Assembly (NCBI RefSeq): GCF_000722775.1
Contig: NZ_JPFZ01000009.1
Location: 248,001 to 312,000, forward strand
Length of the DNA: 64,000 nucleotides
Source of the DNA: Streptococcus mitis subsp. hohhotensis
GTDB lineage: Bacteria; Bacillota; Bacilli; Lactobacillales; Streptococcaceae
Direction of reading: 5' to 3'
In this document: positions 19,530-28,171 of the stretch, in pieces
How the letters are laid out: every line of letters starts with the position of its first letter
Position numbering within the stretch: position 1 is the first letter of the stretch
Translations under genes and position numbers: made by a program
The notes under the pieces: generated by a model
Databases searched by the model: none
The model's input: the letters and a program-made list of their open reading frames with translations, nothing else
Told to the model about the DNA's origin: nothing

Positions 19530-20288
19530 ATGACAGAAGCGATTTTACAGGTGTCAGACCTGTCCGTTTACTACAATCAAAAGAAGGCCTTGAATAGTGT
19601 TTCCCTATCTTTCCAACCTAAGGAAATTACAGCCTTGATCGGTCCATCTGGATCAGGGAAATCAACCCTCCTCAAGGCTATCAACCGCATGGGGGATCTC
19701 AATCCAGAGGTAACCACAACTGGTTCGGTGGTTTATAACGGCCACAACATTTACAGCCCACGTACAGATACAGTTGAATTGCGGAAGGAAATCGGTATGG
19801 TCTTTCAACAACCCAACCCCTTCCCTATGTCTATCTACGAAAATGTTGTTTATGGGCTTCGTATCAATGGAGTGAAGGACAAACAGGTTCTGGATGAAGC
19901 GGTGGAAAAAGCCTTGCAACGGGCTTCTATCTGGGATGAGGTCAAGGACCGCCTGCATGATTCAGCTATCGGTCTTTCAGGTGGACAACAGCAACGTGTC
20001 TGTGTTGCCCGTGTCTTGGCAACCAGTCCTAAAATCATCCTCTTGGATGAACCGACTTCAGCCTTGGATCCTATCTCGGCTGGTAAGATTGAGGAAACCT
20101 TATATGGCCTAAAAGATAAATACACCATGCTCTTGGTTACGCGTTCTATGCAACAAGCCTCTCGTATCTCTGACAAGACAGGATTTTTCCTAGATGGAGA
20201 TTTGATTGAGTTTAACGATACCAAGAAGATGTTCCTAAACCCACAACACAAGGAAACAGAAGATTATATTTCAGGAAAATTTGGATAA
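19530..20288 (+). CDS. pstB: Phosphate ABC transporter ATPase PstB (second copy)
   Basis: 252 residues, a paralog of the preceding gene. Walker [10 protein letters not shown] near residue 35, signature LSGGQQQR, Walker [13 protein letters not shown]. The switch segment reads [10 protein letters not shown] where the first copy has VTHSMQQAAR: the H-loop histidine of ABC ATPases is Arg here, so catalytic activity may be altered and a mixed dimer with one competent H-loop is possible. RBS AAAGGAA; 12 nt after the first copy. Confidence 0.92.
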   Translation: MTEAILQVSDLSVYYNQKKALNSVSLSFQPKEITALIGPSGSGKSTLLKAINRMGDLNPEVTTTGSVVYNGHNIYSPRTDTVELRKEIGMVFQQPNPFPMSIYENVVYGLRINGVKDKQVLDEAVEKALQRASIWDEVKDRLHDSAIGLSGGQQQRVCVARVLATSPKIILLDEPTSALDPISAGKIEETLYGLKDKYTMLLVTRSMQQASRISDKTGFFLDGDLIEFNDTKKMFLNPQHKETEDYISGKFG

Positions 20289-20299
20289 GGAGATAAATG

Positions 20300-20953
20300 A
20301 TGTTACGTTCTCAATTTGAAGAAGATTTAGAGAAATTGCACAACCAGTTTTATGCTATGGGACAGGAAGTGCTATCCCAAATCAATCGTACAGTGCGTGC
20401 CTTTGTCACGCATGACCGTGATTTGGCCAAGGAAGTCATCGAAGACGATGCAGAAGTAAACGAATACGAAGTGAAATTAGAGAAGAAATCATTTGAAATG
20501 ATTGCCCTTCAACAACCAGTTTCTCAAGACTTGCGTACAGTTCTAACAGTCTTGAAGGCTGTATCTGACTTGGAACGTATGGGGGACCATGCCGTTTCCA
20601 TTGCCAAGGCGGCAATTCGTATGAAGGGTGAGCAACGTATCCCAGCTGTTGAAGAAGAAATCAAGAGAATGGGTCGCGATGTTAAGAATTTCGTTGAAGC
20701 AGCCCTTGAACTCTATCTGAATGGTTCAGTGGATCAGGCTTATGAAGTAGCAGCTATGGATGAAAAAATCAACCATTACTTTGATAGCATTCGTGACTTG
20801 GCTACAGAAGAAATCAAGAAAAATCCAGATGCCATCGTTACAGGTCGTGATTATTTCCAAGTGATTGCCTTCTTGGAACGCATTGGAGACTATGCTAAAA
20901 ATATCTGTGAATGGGTTGTTTACTTTGAAACAGGTAAGATTGTCGAACTATAA
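20300..20953 (+). CDS. phoU: Phosphate transport regulator PhoU
   Basis: 217 residues made of two PhoU three-helix repeats, each with a conserved metal-binding E/D-x3-D pattern (DLERMGDHAVSIAK near 90-105; FLERIGDYAKNICEW near 192-206). PhoU restrains Pst transport and signals phosphate sufficiency to the two-component sensor. ATG 20300 is favoured over ATG 20297 because AAGGAG is then 7 nt upstream. Last gene of the operon. Confidence 0.93.
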   Translation: MLRSQFEEDLEKLHNQFYAMGQEVLSQINRTVRAFVTHDRDLAKEVIEDDAEVNEYEVKLEKKSFEMIALQQPVSQDLRTVLTVLKAVSDLERMGDHAVSIAKAAIRMKGEQRIPAVEEEIKRMGRDVKNFVEAALELYLNGSVDQAYEVAAMDEKINHYFDSIRDLATEEIKKNPDAIVTGRDYFQVIAFLERIGDYAKNICEWVVYFETGKIVEL

Positions 20954-20972
20954 AACAGGTTCATTCTGTATA

Positions 20973-21009
20973 AAAAGGAGCTTGAAATCAACTGATAGCT
21001 CCTTTTCTT
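20973..21009 (+). terminator. Terminator of the pst-phoU operon
   Basis: AAAAGGAGCT (20973-20982) pairs perfectly with AGCTCCTTTT (20997-21006), followed by T-rich sequence. Confidence 0.85.
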
Positions 21010-21050
21010 GAATGAAAAAAATATTTTTAAGATAAAAATTCAAAAAACAC

Positions 21051-21079
21051 TTGACAAGTAACTTGGATAGCGTTATAAT
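21051..21079 (+). promoter_or_regulatory. Consensus promoter of the arginine-type binding protein gene
   Basis: TTGACA (21051-21056), 17 bp, TATAAT (21074-21079): a full consensus match. Half-sites TTGAAT (21008-21013) and ATTCAA (21038-21043), of the ArgR/AhrC operator type, lie just upstream. Confidence 0.85.
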
Positions 21080-21110
21080 TATACAAAATTAACAGAGAGG
21101 TTGTTTATTT

Positions 21111-21926
21111 ATGAAATCAAAAAAATGGATATTTGTTTTATGTAGTTTTCTTGCAAGTTTCTTCTTGGTAGCTTGCCAGTCGGGTTCGAATGGTTCTCAG
21201 TCAGCTGTTGAGGCCATTAAGCAAAAGGGGAAATTAGTTGTGGCGACTAGTCCTGACTATGCACCTTTTGAATTCCAATCCTTAGTTGACGGGAAAAATC
21301 AGGTAGTCGGTGCGGATATTGATATGGCCCAGGCTATTGCTGATGAACTTGGGGTGAAGTTGGAAATTTCAAGCATGAGTTTTGATAATGTCTTGACCAG
21401 TCTTCAAACTGGTAAGGCTGACCTAGCAGTTGCGGGAATTAGCGCTACTGACGAGAGAAAAGAAGTCTTTGATTTTTCAATCCCTTACTATGAAAACAAG
21501 ATTAGTTTCTTGGTTCGTAAGTCTGATGTAGAAAAATACAAGGATTTAACTAGCCTTGAAAGTGCTAATATTGCAGCCCAAAAAGGGACTGTTCCAGAAG
21601 CTATGGTCAAGGAACAATTGCCAAAAGCTCAATTAACTTCCCTAACCAATATGGGTGAAGCAGTTAATGAATTGCAGGCTGGAAAAGTTGATGCTGTTCA
21701 CATGGATGAGCCAGTTGCCCTTAGCTATGCTGCTAAAAATGCTGACCTAGCTGTCGCAACTGTCAGCTTGAAGATGAAGGACGGCGAAGCCAATGCAGTT
21801 GCTCTTAGAAAAAATAGTGCTGATTTGAAAGAAGTGGTGGACAAAGTCATCCAAAAACTCAAGGATGACGGTACCTACCAAAGCTATCTTGAAAAGGCAG
21901 CAAGCCTAACAGAAGTTGAACAATAA
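21111..21926 (+). CDS. abpB: Amino-acid (probably arginine) ABC transporter substrate-binding lipoprotein
   Basis: 271 residues. Lipobox FLVAC with C22, then a family 3 solute-binding fold: the segment TSPDYAPFEF, the GADIDMAQAIADEL helix and the ligand-contact region AVAGISATDERKEVFDFS. No permease or ATPase gene adjoins it. From memory, the pneumococcal gene at this place next to phoU is abpB, an arginine-binding protein controlled by ArgR1/AhrC that works with ArtPQ; ArtPQ-like genes are at 52449-53866 here. Substrate is thus inferred, not shown. Single-gene transcript with a consensus promoter and a bidirectional terminator. Confidence 0.85.
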   Translation: MKSKKWIFVLCSFLASFFLVACQSGSNGSQSAVEAIKQKGKLVVATSPDYAPFEFQSLVDGKNQVVGADIDMAQAIADELGVKLEISSMSFDNVLTSLQTGKADLAVAGISATDERKEVFDFSIPYYENKISFLVRKSDVEKYKDLTSLESANIAAQKGTVPEAMVKEQLPKAQLTSLTNMGEAVNELQAGKVDAVHMDEPVALSYAAKNADLAVATVSLKMKDGEANAVALRKNSADLKEVVDKVIQKLKDDGTYQSYLEKAASLTEVEQ

Positions 21927-21930
21927 GAAA

Positions 21931-21966
21931 AAAGCAGAGTTGGAAGTCAGTCCAATTCTGCTTTTA
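21931..21966. terminator. Bidirectional terminator between abpB and the MocR gene
   Basis: 14-bp stem with a G-T pair (21931-21944 with 21951-21964) flanked by A and T runs. It overlaps the end of the minus-strand coding sequence. Confidence 0.8.
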
Positions 21967-23218
21967 AATAGTTTAAAACCTTTTCCAGATTGTCTAAGGA
22001 CACCTTGGCAAATTGATAAGGGCAGGTATCCAAGTAAGCCTCCTCAAAGAAGTCCAATTTCAGCTGACTGTGTTTGAGGCTGGCGATTTTAGGATACTGT
22101 CTCAGGTCTAGCAATAAACCATCATGAAGCGGAAAGTGAGGAAGGGGACAAGGTGTTTTAGTTAAGCTTTCCTCAAGTTGTTTTTGGTAGGTTTCCTGAT
22201 TGGACAAGCGAGCTAGACGATTTTTCTCAAACAGTTGACTGTCGATATAGAGTGATAAGGCCTTTTGCATGATGAGGTTGCTGTCGTAGTCAAGGATATT
22301 TTTGTAGGCCACAAAGGCTTCCTTAATAGCATTTGGAAGAATGAGTGCTGTTATCCGCAGGGCTGGAAAGAGGCTGGTTGAGAAGGACTTGATATAAATG
22401 ACGCGCTCCTCTGTATCTAGATAGTGGAAGGTCTGGCCCTTCTTGGAGTCCAAATCCCCCAGATAGTCGTCCTCTACGATATAGACTCCATACTTAGCTG
22501 CTAAGTCAAGAATAGCTCGTTTGTCCTGCTCAGAATAGGAATGCCCCAGAGGATAGTGAAAACGAGGAATGGTATAGAAAAACTTAATCTTTCCTGTCTT
22601 GAAATGGCTTTCCAGTTCCTCCAAGTCAATCCCATCAATGCCTCGTTCGATCGTTTGATAGTCCAGACCCTGAGCAATCAAGAGGCGATTCATCCGATGA
22701 TAGGTCGGCTGTTCCACCAAGATTTCCTTGGCTTGGCTAGGAAAGGAAATTTGAGAGAGGATAAACAAGGCTTGTTGGGTTCCAGAAGTCAGTACAAGTT
22801 GATCAGCCTTGCAGTAGAGAGCTTGGTCAAAGAGGAGTTGGTGAATGGATTGTCTTAAGTCTTCTAATCCTTCTTGGTTGTCATAGTAGTTGAAGAGGTA
22901 GTTTTCCCGGCCAACCAAGGTTTCATTGACACAGAGTCGGAAATCGTCATAGGCGCTGGCATGTTCGTCGGTAACCTCAATTTCTAGGTCCTGATGTTGC
23001 CCTTGTTCTAGGACATAGTAACCACTCTGGGGCTTGGCATAGAGGTATTGTTCGTGCCGTAATTCCAACAGGGCTCGTTGAATGGTGTCCTTGCTGCAGT
23101 GAAAGTCAAGGCTCAGTTGACGAATAGAAGGCAGGCGGCTTCCCGTCGGAAATCGTCCAGACTCGATACCGTTTTTTAGATAGGAAACGACCTCTTGGTA
23201 TTTACTTTGTCTCTTCAT
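21947..23218 (-). CDS. MocR/PdxR-like GntR regulator with aminotransferase domain
   Basis: 423 residues. Residues 1-70 form a GntR winged helix (YQEVVSYLKNGIESGRFPTGSRLPSIRQL). The rest is a fold-type I aminotransferase domain with the PLP-lysine region YIKSFSTSLFPALRI near residue 275 and TSGTQQALFILS near 145. Such MocR proteins regulate PLP, GABA or amino-acid genes; the target here is unknown. It faces the acetolactate decarboxylase gene divergently, whose promoter overlaps the same gap, so either neighbour could be a target. RBS GGGAGG; promoter at 23244-23272. Confidence 0.87.
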   Translation of the reverse strand: MKRQSKYQEVVSYLKNGIESGRFPTGSRLPSIRQLSLDFHCSKDTIQRALLELRHEQYLYAKPQSGYYVLEQGQHQDLEIEVTDEHASAYDDFRLCVNETLVGRENYLFNYYDNQEGLEDLRQSIHQLLFDQALYCKADQLVLTSGTQQALFILSQISFPSQAKEILVEQPTYHRMNRLLIAQGLDYQTIERGIDGIDLEELESHFKTGKIKFFYTIPRFHYPLGHSYSEQDKRAILDLAAKYGVYIVEDDYLGDLDSKKGQTFHYLDTEERVIYIKSFSTSLFPALRITALILPNAIKEAFVAYKNILDYDSNLIMQKALSLYIDSQLFEKNRLARLSNQETYQKQLEESLTKTPCPLPHFPLHDGLLLDLRQYPKIASLKHSQLKLDFFEEAYLDTCPYQFAKVSLDNLEKVLNYLKAELD

Positions 23219-23243
23219 TCCAGACCTCCCTTGATTTTGTTAC

Positions 23244-23272
23244 ATTGTACCCTTTTTTTTCCTTCTTGGCAA
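23244..23272 (-). promoter_or_regulatory. Promoter of the MocR gene
   Basis: On the minus strand TTGCCA (23267-23272), 17 bp, TACAAT (23244-23249), followed by GGGAGG and ATG. Confidence 0.65.
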
Positions 23273-23292
23273 TGTCTAGGGTGTTTCTCTCG

Positions 23293-23321
23293 TTCACATC
23301 TAGGGGAAAATGTGGTATACT
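23293..23321 (+). promoter_or_regulatory. Promoter upstream of the BOX element, likely for acetolactate decarboxylase
   Basis: TTCACA (23293-23298), 17 bp, TATACT (23316-23321) with TGG extension. The transcript would run through the BOX repeat, giving a leader of about 230 nt. Confidence 0.68.
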
Positions 23322-23343
23322 TAGGAGTAACATTTATAGAATA

Positions 23344-23539
23344 ATACTCTTCGAAAATCTCTTCAAACCACGTCAGCTTCGCCTTGCCGTAGATATGGTT
23401 ACTGACTTCGTCAGTTCTATCCACAACCTCAAAACAGTGTTTTGAGCTGACTTCGTCAGTCTTATCTACAACCTCAAAGCAGTGCTTTGAGCAACCTGTG
23501 GCTCTCTTCCTAGTTTGCTATTTGATTTTCATTGAGTAT
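23344..23539 (+). repeat. BOX element, structure A1-B2-C1
   Basis: boxA is 23344-23402 (59 bp) and contains the complement of the classical BOX-A primer (CGTCAGCTTCGCCTTGCCGT). Two 45-bp boxB copies follow (23403-23447, 23448-23492), then boxC to 23539. The ends ATACTC and GAGTAT are inverted. BOX elements are small non-coding mobile repeats of pneumococcus and close relatives. Confidence 0.92.
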
Positions 23540-23556
23540 AACAGACAAGAAAGTGA

Positions 23557-24288
23557 ATGGATAAGAACGTGCAGGAACCAGTGAAATTATTTCAATACAA
23601 TACCCTTGGAGCCTTGATGGCAGGCCTTTATGGTGGTACCATGACAGTAGGAGAATTGCTAGAGCATGGTGACCTTGGTTTGGGAACCTTGGATTCCATT
23701 GATGGAGAATTGATTGTCTTGGATGGCAAGGCTTATCAGGCCAAAGGATCAGGAGAGCAACCAGAAATTGTAGAAGTATCACCAGATGCCCTTATTCCTT
23801 ACGCAGCAGTAGTACCTCATCAGGCAGAGGTCATTTTCCGCCAGCGCTTTGAGATGACAGACAAGGAATTGGAAGAACGAATCGAGTCTTATTATGATGG
23901 GGAAAATCTTTTCCGCTCTATCAAGATTCGGGGGGAATTTTCGCATATGCATGTGCGCATGATTCCCAAGTCGACACCAGCTACCAAGTTTGCTGATGTC
24001 GCAACCCATCAACCTGAATATAGTCGTGACAATGTGGCGGGAACCATCGTTGGTTTCTGGACGCCTGAGATTTTCCATGGGGTCAGTGTGGCAGGCTATC
24101 ATCTACACTTCATTTCAGATGACTTGACCTTCGGTGGACATGTCATGGACTTTGTTATCAAGGAAGGCATTATTGAGGTGGGAGCTGTTGACCAATTGGA
24201 TCAACGTTTCCCAGTCCAAGACCGTCAATACTTGTTTGCTAAGTTCAATGTTGACGAGATGAAAAAAGATATTGAAAAGGCAGAATAG
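23557..24288 (+). CDS. budA: Alpha-acetolactate decarboxylase
   Basis: 243 residues, full length for the family (budA/aldB). The zinc-binding region GYHLHFISDDLTFGGH carries the three histidines, and RGEFSHMHVR near residue 130 holds the conserved Arg/Glu of the active site. It converts 2-acetolactate to acetoin, drawing carbon away from valine/leucine synthesis and helping pH control. The ribosome-binding site is weak (AAGAAAG). The gene begins 18 nt after the BOX element and the YhfC gene follows 10 nt downstream. Confidence 0.93.
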   Translation: MDKNVQEPVKLFQYNTLGALMAGLYGGTMTVGELLEHGDLGLGTLDSIDGELIVLDGKAYQAKGSGEQPEIVEVSPDALIPYAAVVPHQAEVIFRQRFEMTDKELEERIESYYDGENLFRSIKIRGEFSHMHVRMIPKSTPATKFADVATHQPEYSRDNVAGTIVGFWTPEIFHGVSVAGYHLHFISDDLTFGGHVMDFVIKEGIIEVGAVDQLDQRFPVQDRQYLFAKFNVDEMKKDIEKAE

Positions 24289-24297
24289 GAGAAGAAA

Positions 24298-25050
24298 ATG
24301 ACCATTCATATTATCATTACCATGGTACTGTTGCTGGCTTTCTTGATAGGGAGCACTTGGTATGCCAAAAAGAAATACCAGATTAATTTAGCTGTCTTGG
24401 GCTTGGGGGCTGTTGCCTTCTTTGTCTCTTCGCAGATTTTAGAAAAACTGGTGCATATCTTGGTTTTGCATCCTCAAAAAGACGGTAGTATTGCCCTCTT
24501 GCAAGAACATCCGCTTGTCTATATCATCTATGGCCTAGCCATGGCAGCATTTTTTGAGGAAACTGCTCGTCTTGTTTTCTTCAAATGGTTGGAGAAAAAG
24601 AGAAGTTTGGAAAAGGCAGATGCCTTGGCATATGGACTGGGGCATGGTGGCTTGGAATTAATTTTCCTAGGCCTTACTAGTTTACTCAATCTCTACTTCG
24701 TGCTTTCGGCGGTTCAAACTCAGGATCCACAGGTCATGCAATTGCTGTCTGAAAATATGTTGAAAACTATCCAGTCTCTATCAGACTGGCAGATTTATTT
24801 GCTTGGTTTTGAGAGAATCTTGGCGCTAGGTTTCCAATTACTATTGACTGTTTGGGTTTACCAAGCTGTTCGTCAGAAGAAATGGATTTATCTCCTAGCA
24901 GCCTATGGCCTACATGCCCTCTTTGACTTAGCACCATCTCTAGTCCAAGTTGGCTGGTTGACCAATCCAGTCTTGGTTGAAGTTGTCCTAGCACTTGAAC
25001 TTGTTCTGGTTGCCTATGGAACCAAGGCTATCTTTTGCAAAAAATCATAA
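24298..25050 (+). CDS. YhfC-family intramembrane glutamic/metalloprotease-like protein
   Basis: 250 residues with about seven hydrophobic segments. FFEETARLVFF (near residue 85), GLGHGGLELIF (near 118) and the later HALFD motif are the conserved polar patches inside helices that define the YhfC family, related to CPBP/PrsW-type intramembrane proteases. Enzyme activity is inferred from family only. It probably shares an mRNA with the decarboxylase (10-nt gap, AGGAG upstream). Confidence 0.8.
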   Translation: MTIHIIITMVLLLAFLIGSTWYAKKKYQINLAVLGLGAVAFFVSSQILEKLVHILVLHPQKDGSIALLQEHPLVYIIYGLAMAAFFEETARLVFFKWLEKKRSLEKADALAYGLGHGGLELIFLGLTSLLNLYFVLSAVQTQDPQVMQLLSENMLKTIQSLSDWQIYLLGFERILALGFQLLLTVWVYQAVRQKKWIYLLAAYGLHALFDLAPSLVQVGWLTNPVLVEVVLALELVLVAYGTKAIFCKKS

Positions 25051-25073
25051 AAAGAGGGGAAACCTCTTTTTTG
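25051..25073 (+). terminator. Terminator after the YhfC gene
   Basis: AAAGAGG (25051-25057) pairs with CCTCTTT (25063-25069), followed by T residues. Confidence 0.85.
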
Positions 25074-25103
25074 TTTAAAATAAGCCCAAGATTTTTTTTA
25101 GGG

Positions 25104-25132
25104 TCGTCAAATGGTCTTAAAAATGGTATAAT
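25104..25132 (+). promoter_or_regulatory. Promoter of the murB-potABCD unit
   Basis: TCGTCA (25104-25109), 17 bp, TATAAT (25127-25132) with TGG extension; start codon 29 nt on. Confidence 0.7.
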
Positions 25133-25161
25133 GGAATGAATTTTGTAAAAGGAAGAGTGAC

Positions 25162-26067
25162 ATGTCTGTAAGAGAAAAAATGCTTGAAATCTTAGAAGGA
25201 ATTGATATCCGTTTTAAGGAACCCTTGCATAGCTATAGTTATACAAAAGTAGGTGGAGAGGCCGATTATTTGGTCTTTCCACGAAATCGTTTTGAGTTGG
25301 CGCGCGTTGTTAAATTTGCCAATCAAGAAAATATTCCTTGGATGGTTCTTGGGAATGCCAGCAACATCATCGTTCGTGATGGTGGGATTCGTGGATTTGT
25401 TATCTTGTGTGACAAGCTTAATAACGTTTCCGTTGATGGCTATACCATTGAAGCTGAAGCAGGGGCTAACTTGATTGAAACAACTCGCATTGCCCTCCGT
25501 CATAGTTTGACCGGCTTTGAGTTTGCTTGTGGCATTCCTGGAAGTGTTGGTGGTGCTGTCTTTATGAATGCAGGTGCCTATGGTGGTGAGATTGCCCACA
25601 TCTTGCAGTCTTGTAAGGTCTTGACCAAGGATGGAGAAATCGAAACCCTGTCTGCTAAAGACTTGGCTTTTGGTTACCGTCATTCAGCCATTCAGGAGTC
25701 TGGTGCAGTTGTCTTGTCAGCTAAATTTGCCCTAGCCCCAGGAACCCATCAGGTTATCAAGCAGGAAATGGACCGTTTGACGCACCTACGCGAACTCAAG
25801 CAACCTTTGGAATATCCATCTTGTGGTTCGGTCTTTAAGCGTCCAGTAGGGCATTTTGCAGGTCAATTAATTTCAGAAGCTGGCTTGAAAGGCTATCGTA
25901 TTGGTGGCGTAGAAGTGTCAGAAAAGCACGCAGGATTTATGATCAATGTTGCAGATGGAACGGCTAAAGACTACGAAGACTTGATTGAGTCTGTTATCGA
26001 AAAAGTCAAGGAACACTCAGGTATCACGCTTGAAAGAGAAGTCCGTATCTTAGGTGAAAGCAAGTAG
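25162..26067 (+). CDS. murB: UDP-N-acetylenolpyruvoylglucosamine reductase MurB
   Basis: 301 residues. FAD-binding segments [24 protein letters not shown] and [20 protein letters not shown] are in order; the catalytic serine lies in [10 protein letters not shown] (near residue 222) and the final Glu in the GITLEREVR segment. Reduces UDP-GlcNAc-enolpyruvate to UDP-MurNAc in the cytoplasm, a committed step of peptidoglycan synthesis. RBS AAGGAAGAG. It is followed by the structured gap and potABCD; murB-pot linkage is known from pneumococcus. Confidence 0.96.
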   Translation: MSVREKMLEILEGIDIRFKEPLHSYSYTKVGGEADYLVFPRNRFELARVVKFANQENIPWMVLGNASNIIVRDGGIRGFVILCDKLNNVSVDGYTIEAEAGANLIETTRIALRHSLTGFEFACGIPGSVGGAVFMNAGAYGGEIAHILQSCKVLTKDGEIETLSAKDLAFGYRHSAIQESGAVVLSAKFALAPGTHQVIKQEMDRLTHLRELKQPLEYPSCGSVFKRPVGHFAGQLISEAGLKGYRIGGVEVSEKHAGFMINVADGTAKDYEDLIESVIEKVKEHSGITLEREVRILGESK

Positions 26068-26212
26068 GAAGCTTTAGCTAAAAAGCTGCTGCTATGTCAT
26101 GGAAAGGGGGTGAAAGCCTATCGTTAGTGCAGAAGAATGTAGGCAGTTCAATCTCCTACACGAGGTAGTGGCGGCCTGACAGAGCCCTGATCTGTTAATC
26201 TATGAAAAAGAA
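26068..26212 (+). ncRNA. Candidate structured leader RNA between murB and potA
   Basis: About 145 nt, richer in G and C than other gaps here, without an ORF. Pairings seen by eye: AGCTTT/AAAGCT near 26070-26088; GCCTA (26116-26120) with TAGGC (26140-26144); TGTAGG (26138-26143) with CCTACA (26155-26160), which excludes the former; and a TGACAGA/TCTGTTA hairpin (26177-26183 with 26191-26197). No T run follows, so any control would be translational or by processing. I do not recognise a known riboswitch family. Confidence 0.45.
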
Positions 26213-26226
26213 GGAATAAATGACAA

Positions 26227-27384
26227 TTGAAAAAACCAATTATTGAATTCAAAAACGTCTCAAAAGTTTTTGAAGACAGCAACACCAAGGTTCTCAAAGA
26301 TATCAACTTTGAGTTGGAAGAAGGGAAATTTTATACCCTTTTAGGCGCATCTGGTTCAGGGAAATCAACCATCCTAAACATCATTGCAGGTTTACTGGAT
26401 GCGACGACAGGAGATATCATGCTAGACGGTGTCCGCATCAATGATATCCCAACCAACAAGCGAGACGTCCATACGGTCTTCCAATCCTATGCCTTGTTTC
26501 CACATATGAATGTGTTTGAAAATGTTGCCTTTCCGCTCCGCTTGCGCAAGATTGACAAGAAAGAAATCGAGAAACGCGTAGCGGAAGTTCTCAAGATGGT
26601 TCAGTTGGAAGGGTATGAAAAACGTTCCATCCGCAAACTTTCTGGAGGACAACGTCAGCGTGTGGCAATTGCCCGTGCCATCATCAATCAACCCCGTGTG
26701 GTTTTGTTGGACGAGCCTCTGTCAGCGCTGGACTTGAAATTAAGAACAGACATGCAGTACGAATTGCGGGAACTGCAACAACGATTGGGCATTACCTTTG
26801 TCTTTGTTACTCACGATCAGGAAGAAGCTCTTGCCATGAGTGACTGGATTTTCGTCATGAATGATGGCGAGATTGTCCAGTCTGGAACACCTGTGGACAT
26901 CTACGATGAGCCGATTAACCATTTTGTTGCGACCTTTATCGGTGAGTCAAATATCTTGCCAGGAACCATGATTGAGGACTACTTGGTTGAGTTTAACGGC
27001 AAACGCTTTGAAGCGGTTGATGGGGGGATGAAGCCAAATGAACCTGTTGAGGTCGTGATTCGTCCAGAGGACTTGCGCATTACCCTTCCTGAAGAAGGCA
27101 AGCTCCAAGTTAAGGTCGATACCCAGCTCTTCCGTGGAGTTCACTATGAAATTATCGCCTATGACGAACTTGGGAATGAATGGATGATCCACTCAACCCG
27201 TAAGGCCATTGTTGGTGAGGAAATCGGTCTGGACTTTGAACCGGAAGACATCCATATCATGCGTCTCAATGAAACAGAGGAAGAGTTCGATGCTCGTATC
27301 GAAGAATACGTGGAAATCGAAGAGCAAGAAGCAGGTCTGATCAATGCAATCGAGGAGGAAAGAGATGAAGAAAACAAGATCTAA
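26227..27384 (+). CDS. potA: Spermidine/putrescine ABC transporter ATPase PotA
   Basis: 385 residues. Walker [10 protein letters not shown] at 40-48, signature LSGGQRQR near 140, Walker [14 protein letters not shown]-loop VTHDQEEA, then a C-terminal TOBE/OB regulatory domain ending in an acidic tail. It begins with TTG at 26227. A good AAGGA (26211-26215) is about 11 nt away from this TTG, but sits ideally for ATG 26219 in another frame (see findings). Energises polyamine import with PotBC and PotD. Overlaps potB by 20 bp. Confidence 0.94.
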   Translation: MKKPIIEFKNVSKVFEDSNTKVLKDINFELEEGKFYTLLGASGSGKSTILNIIAGLLDATTGDIMLDGVRINDIPTNKRDVHTVFQSYALFPHMNVFENVAFPLRLRKIDKKEIEKRVAEVLKMVQLEGYEKRSIRKLSGGQRQRVAIARAIINQPRVVLLDEPLSALDLKLRTDMQYELRELQQRLGITFVFVTHDQEEALAMSDWIFVMNDGEIVQSGTPVDIYDEPINHFVATFIGESNILPGTMIEDYLVEFNGKRFEAVDGGMKPNEPVEVVIRPEDLRITLPEEGKLQVKVDTQLFRGVHYEIIAYDELGNEWMIHSTRKAIVGEEIGLDFEPEDIHIMRLNETEEEFDARIEEYVEIEEQEAGLINAIEEERDEENKI

Positions 27385-28171
27385 ACTCTTTGTAGTGCCC
27401 TACATGCTCTGGATTGCCCTCTTTGTCCTGGCACCCTTGGTCTTGATTTTCGGTCAATCCTTTTTCAACATCGAAGGCCAGTTCAGTTTAGAAAATTATA
27501 AGTCCTACTTTGCGTCACAAAACTTGACCTACCTAAAAATGAGTTTCAACTCTGTACTCTATGCAGGAATTGTGACCTTTGTGACTTTGCTTATCAGCTA
27601 TCCAACAGCCCTCTTTTTGACCCGTCTCAAGCACCGTCAACTCTGGCTCATGCTGATTATCCTGCCAACCTGGATCAATTTGCTCCTCAAGGCCTATGCC
27701 TTTATCGGGATTTTTGGTCAAAATGGCTCTATTAACCAATTCTTGGAATTTATCGGAATCGGTTCACAACAGTTGCTCTTTACCGATTTCTCCTTTATCT
27801 TTGTCGCAAGCTACATCGAGCTTCCCTTTATGATTTTGCCGATTTTCAATGTCTTGGATGATATGGATAATAACCTCATCAATGCCAGCTACGACCTCGG
27901 TGCGACCAAGTGGGAGACCTTCCGCCATGTCATCTTCCCTCTATCTATGAATGGGGTGCGAAGTGGGGTTCAGTCGGTCTTTATCCCCAGCTTGAGTCTC
28001 TTCATGCTGACCCGTTTGATTGGTGGGAACCGCGTTATCACCTTGGGGACAGCCATTGAGCAGAACTTCCTGACCAATGACAACTACGGTATGGGTTCAA
28101 CCATCGGTGTAATTCTCATCCTGACCATGTTTATCACCATGTGGGTGACCAAGGAAAGGAGAGAACGATGA
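27365..28171 (+). CDS. potB: Spermidine/putrescine ABC transporter permease PotB
   Basis: 268 residues, six membrane helices and an EAA-like loop ([20 protein letters not shown], near residue 180). ATG 27365 is supported by AGGAGG (27353-27358) 6 nt upstream; an upstream in-frame start at 27344 would lie before it. It overlaps the end of potA and shares ATGA with potC. Confidence 0.94.
   Translation: MKKTRSKLFVVPYMLWIALFVLAPLVLIFGQSFFNIEGQFSLENYKSYFASQNLTYLKMSFNSVLYAGIVTFVTLLISYPTALFLTRLKHRQLWLMLIILPTWINLLLKAYAFIGIFGQNGSINQFLEFIGIGSQQLLFTDFSFIFVASYIELPFMILPIFNVLDDMDNNLINASYDLGATKWETFRHVIFPLSMNGVRSGVQSVFIPSLSLFMLTRLIGGNRVITLGTAIEQNFLTNDNYGMGSTIGVILILTMFITMWVTKERRER

Noticed and set aside
23245-23445. 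ORF of 66 codons running into the BOX before budA
   Set aside because: It overlaps two promoters and the repeat, with no ribosome-binding site.
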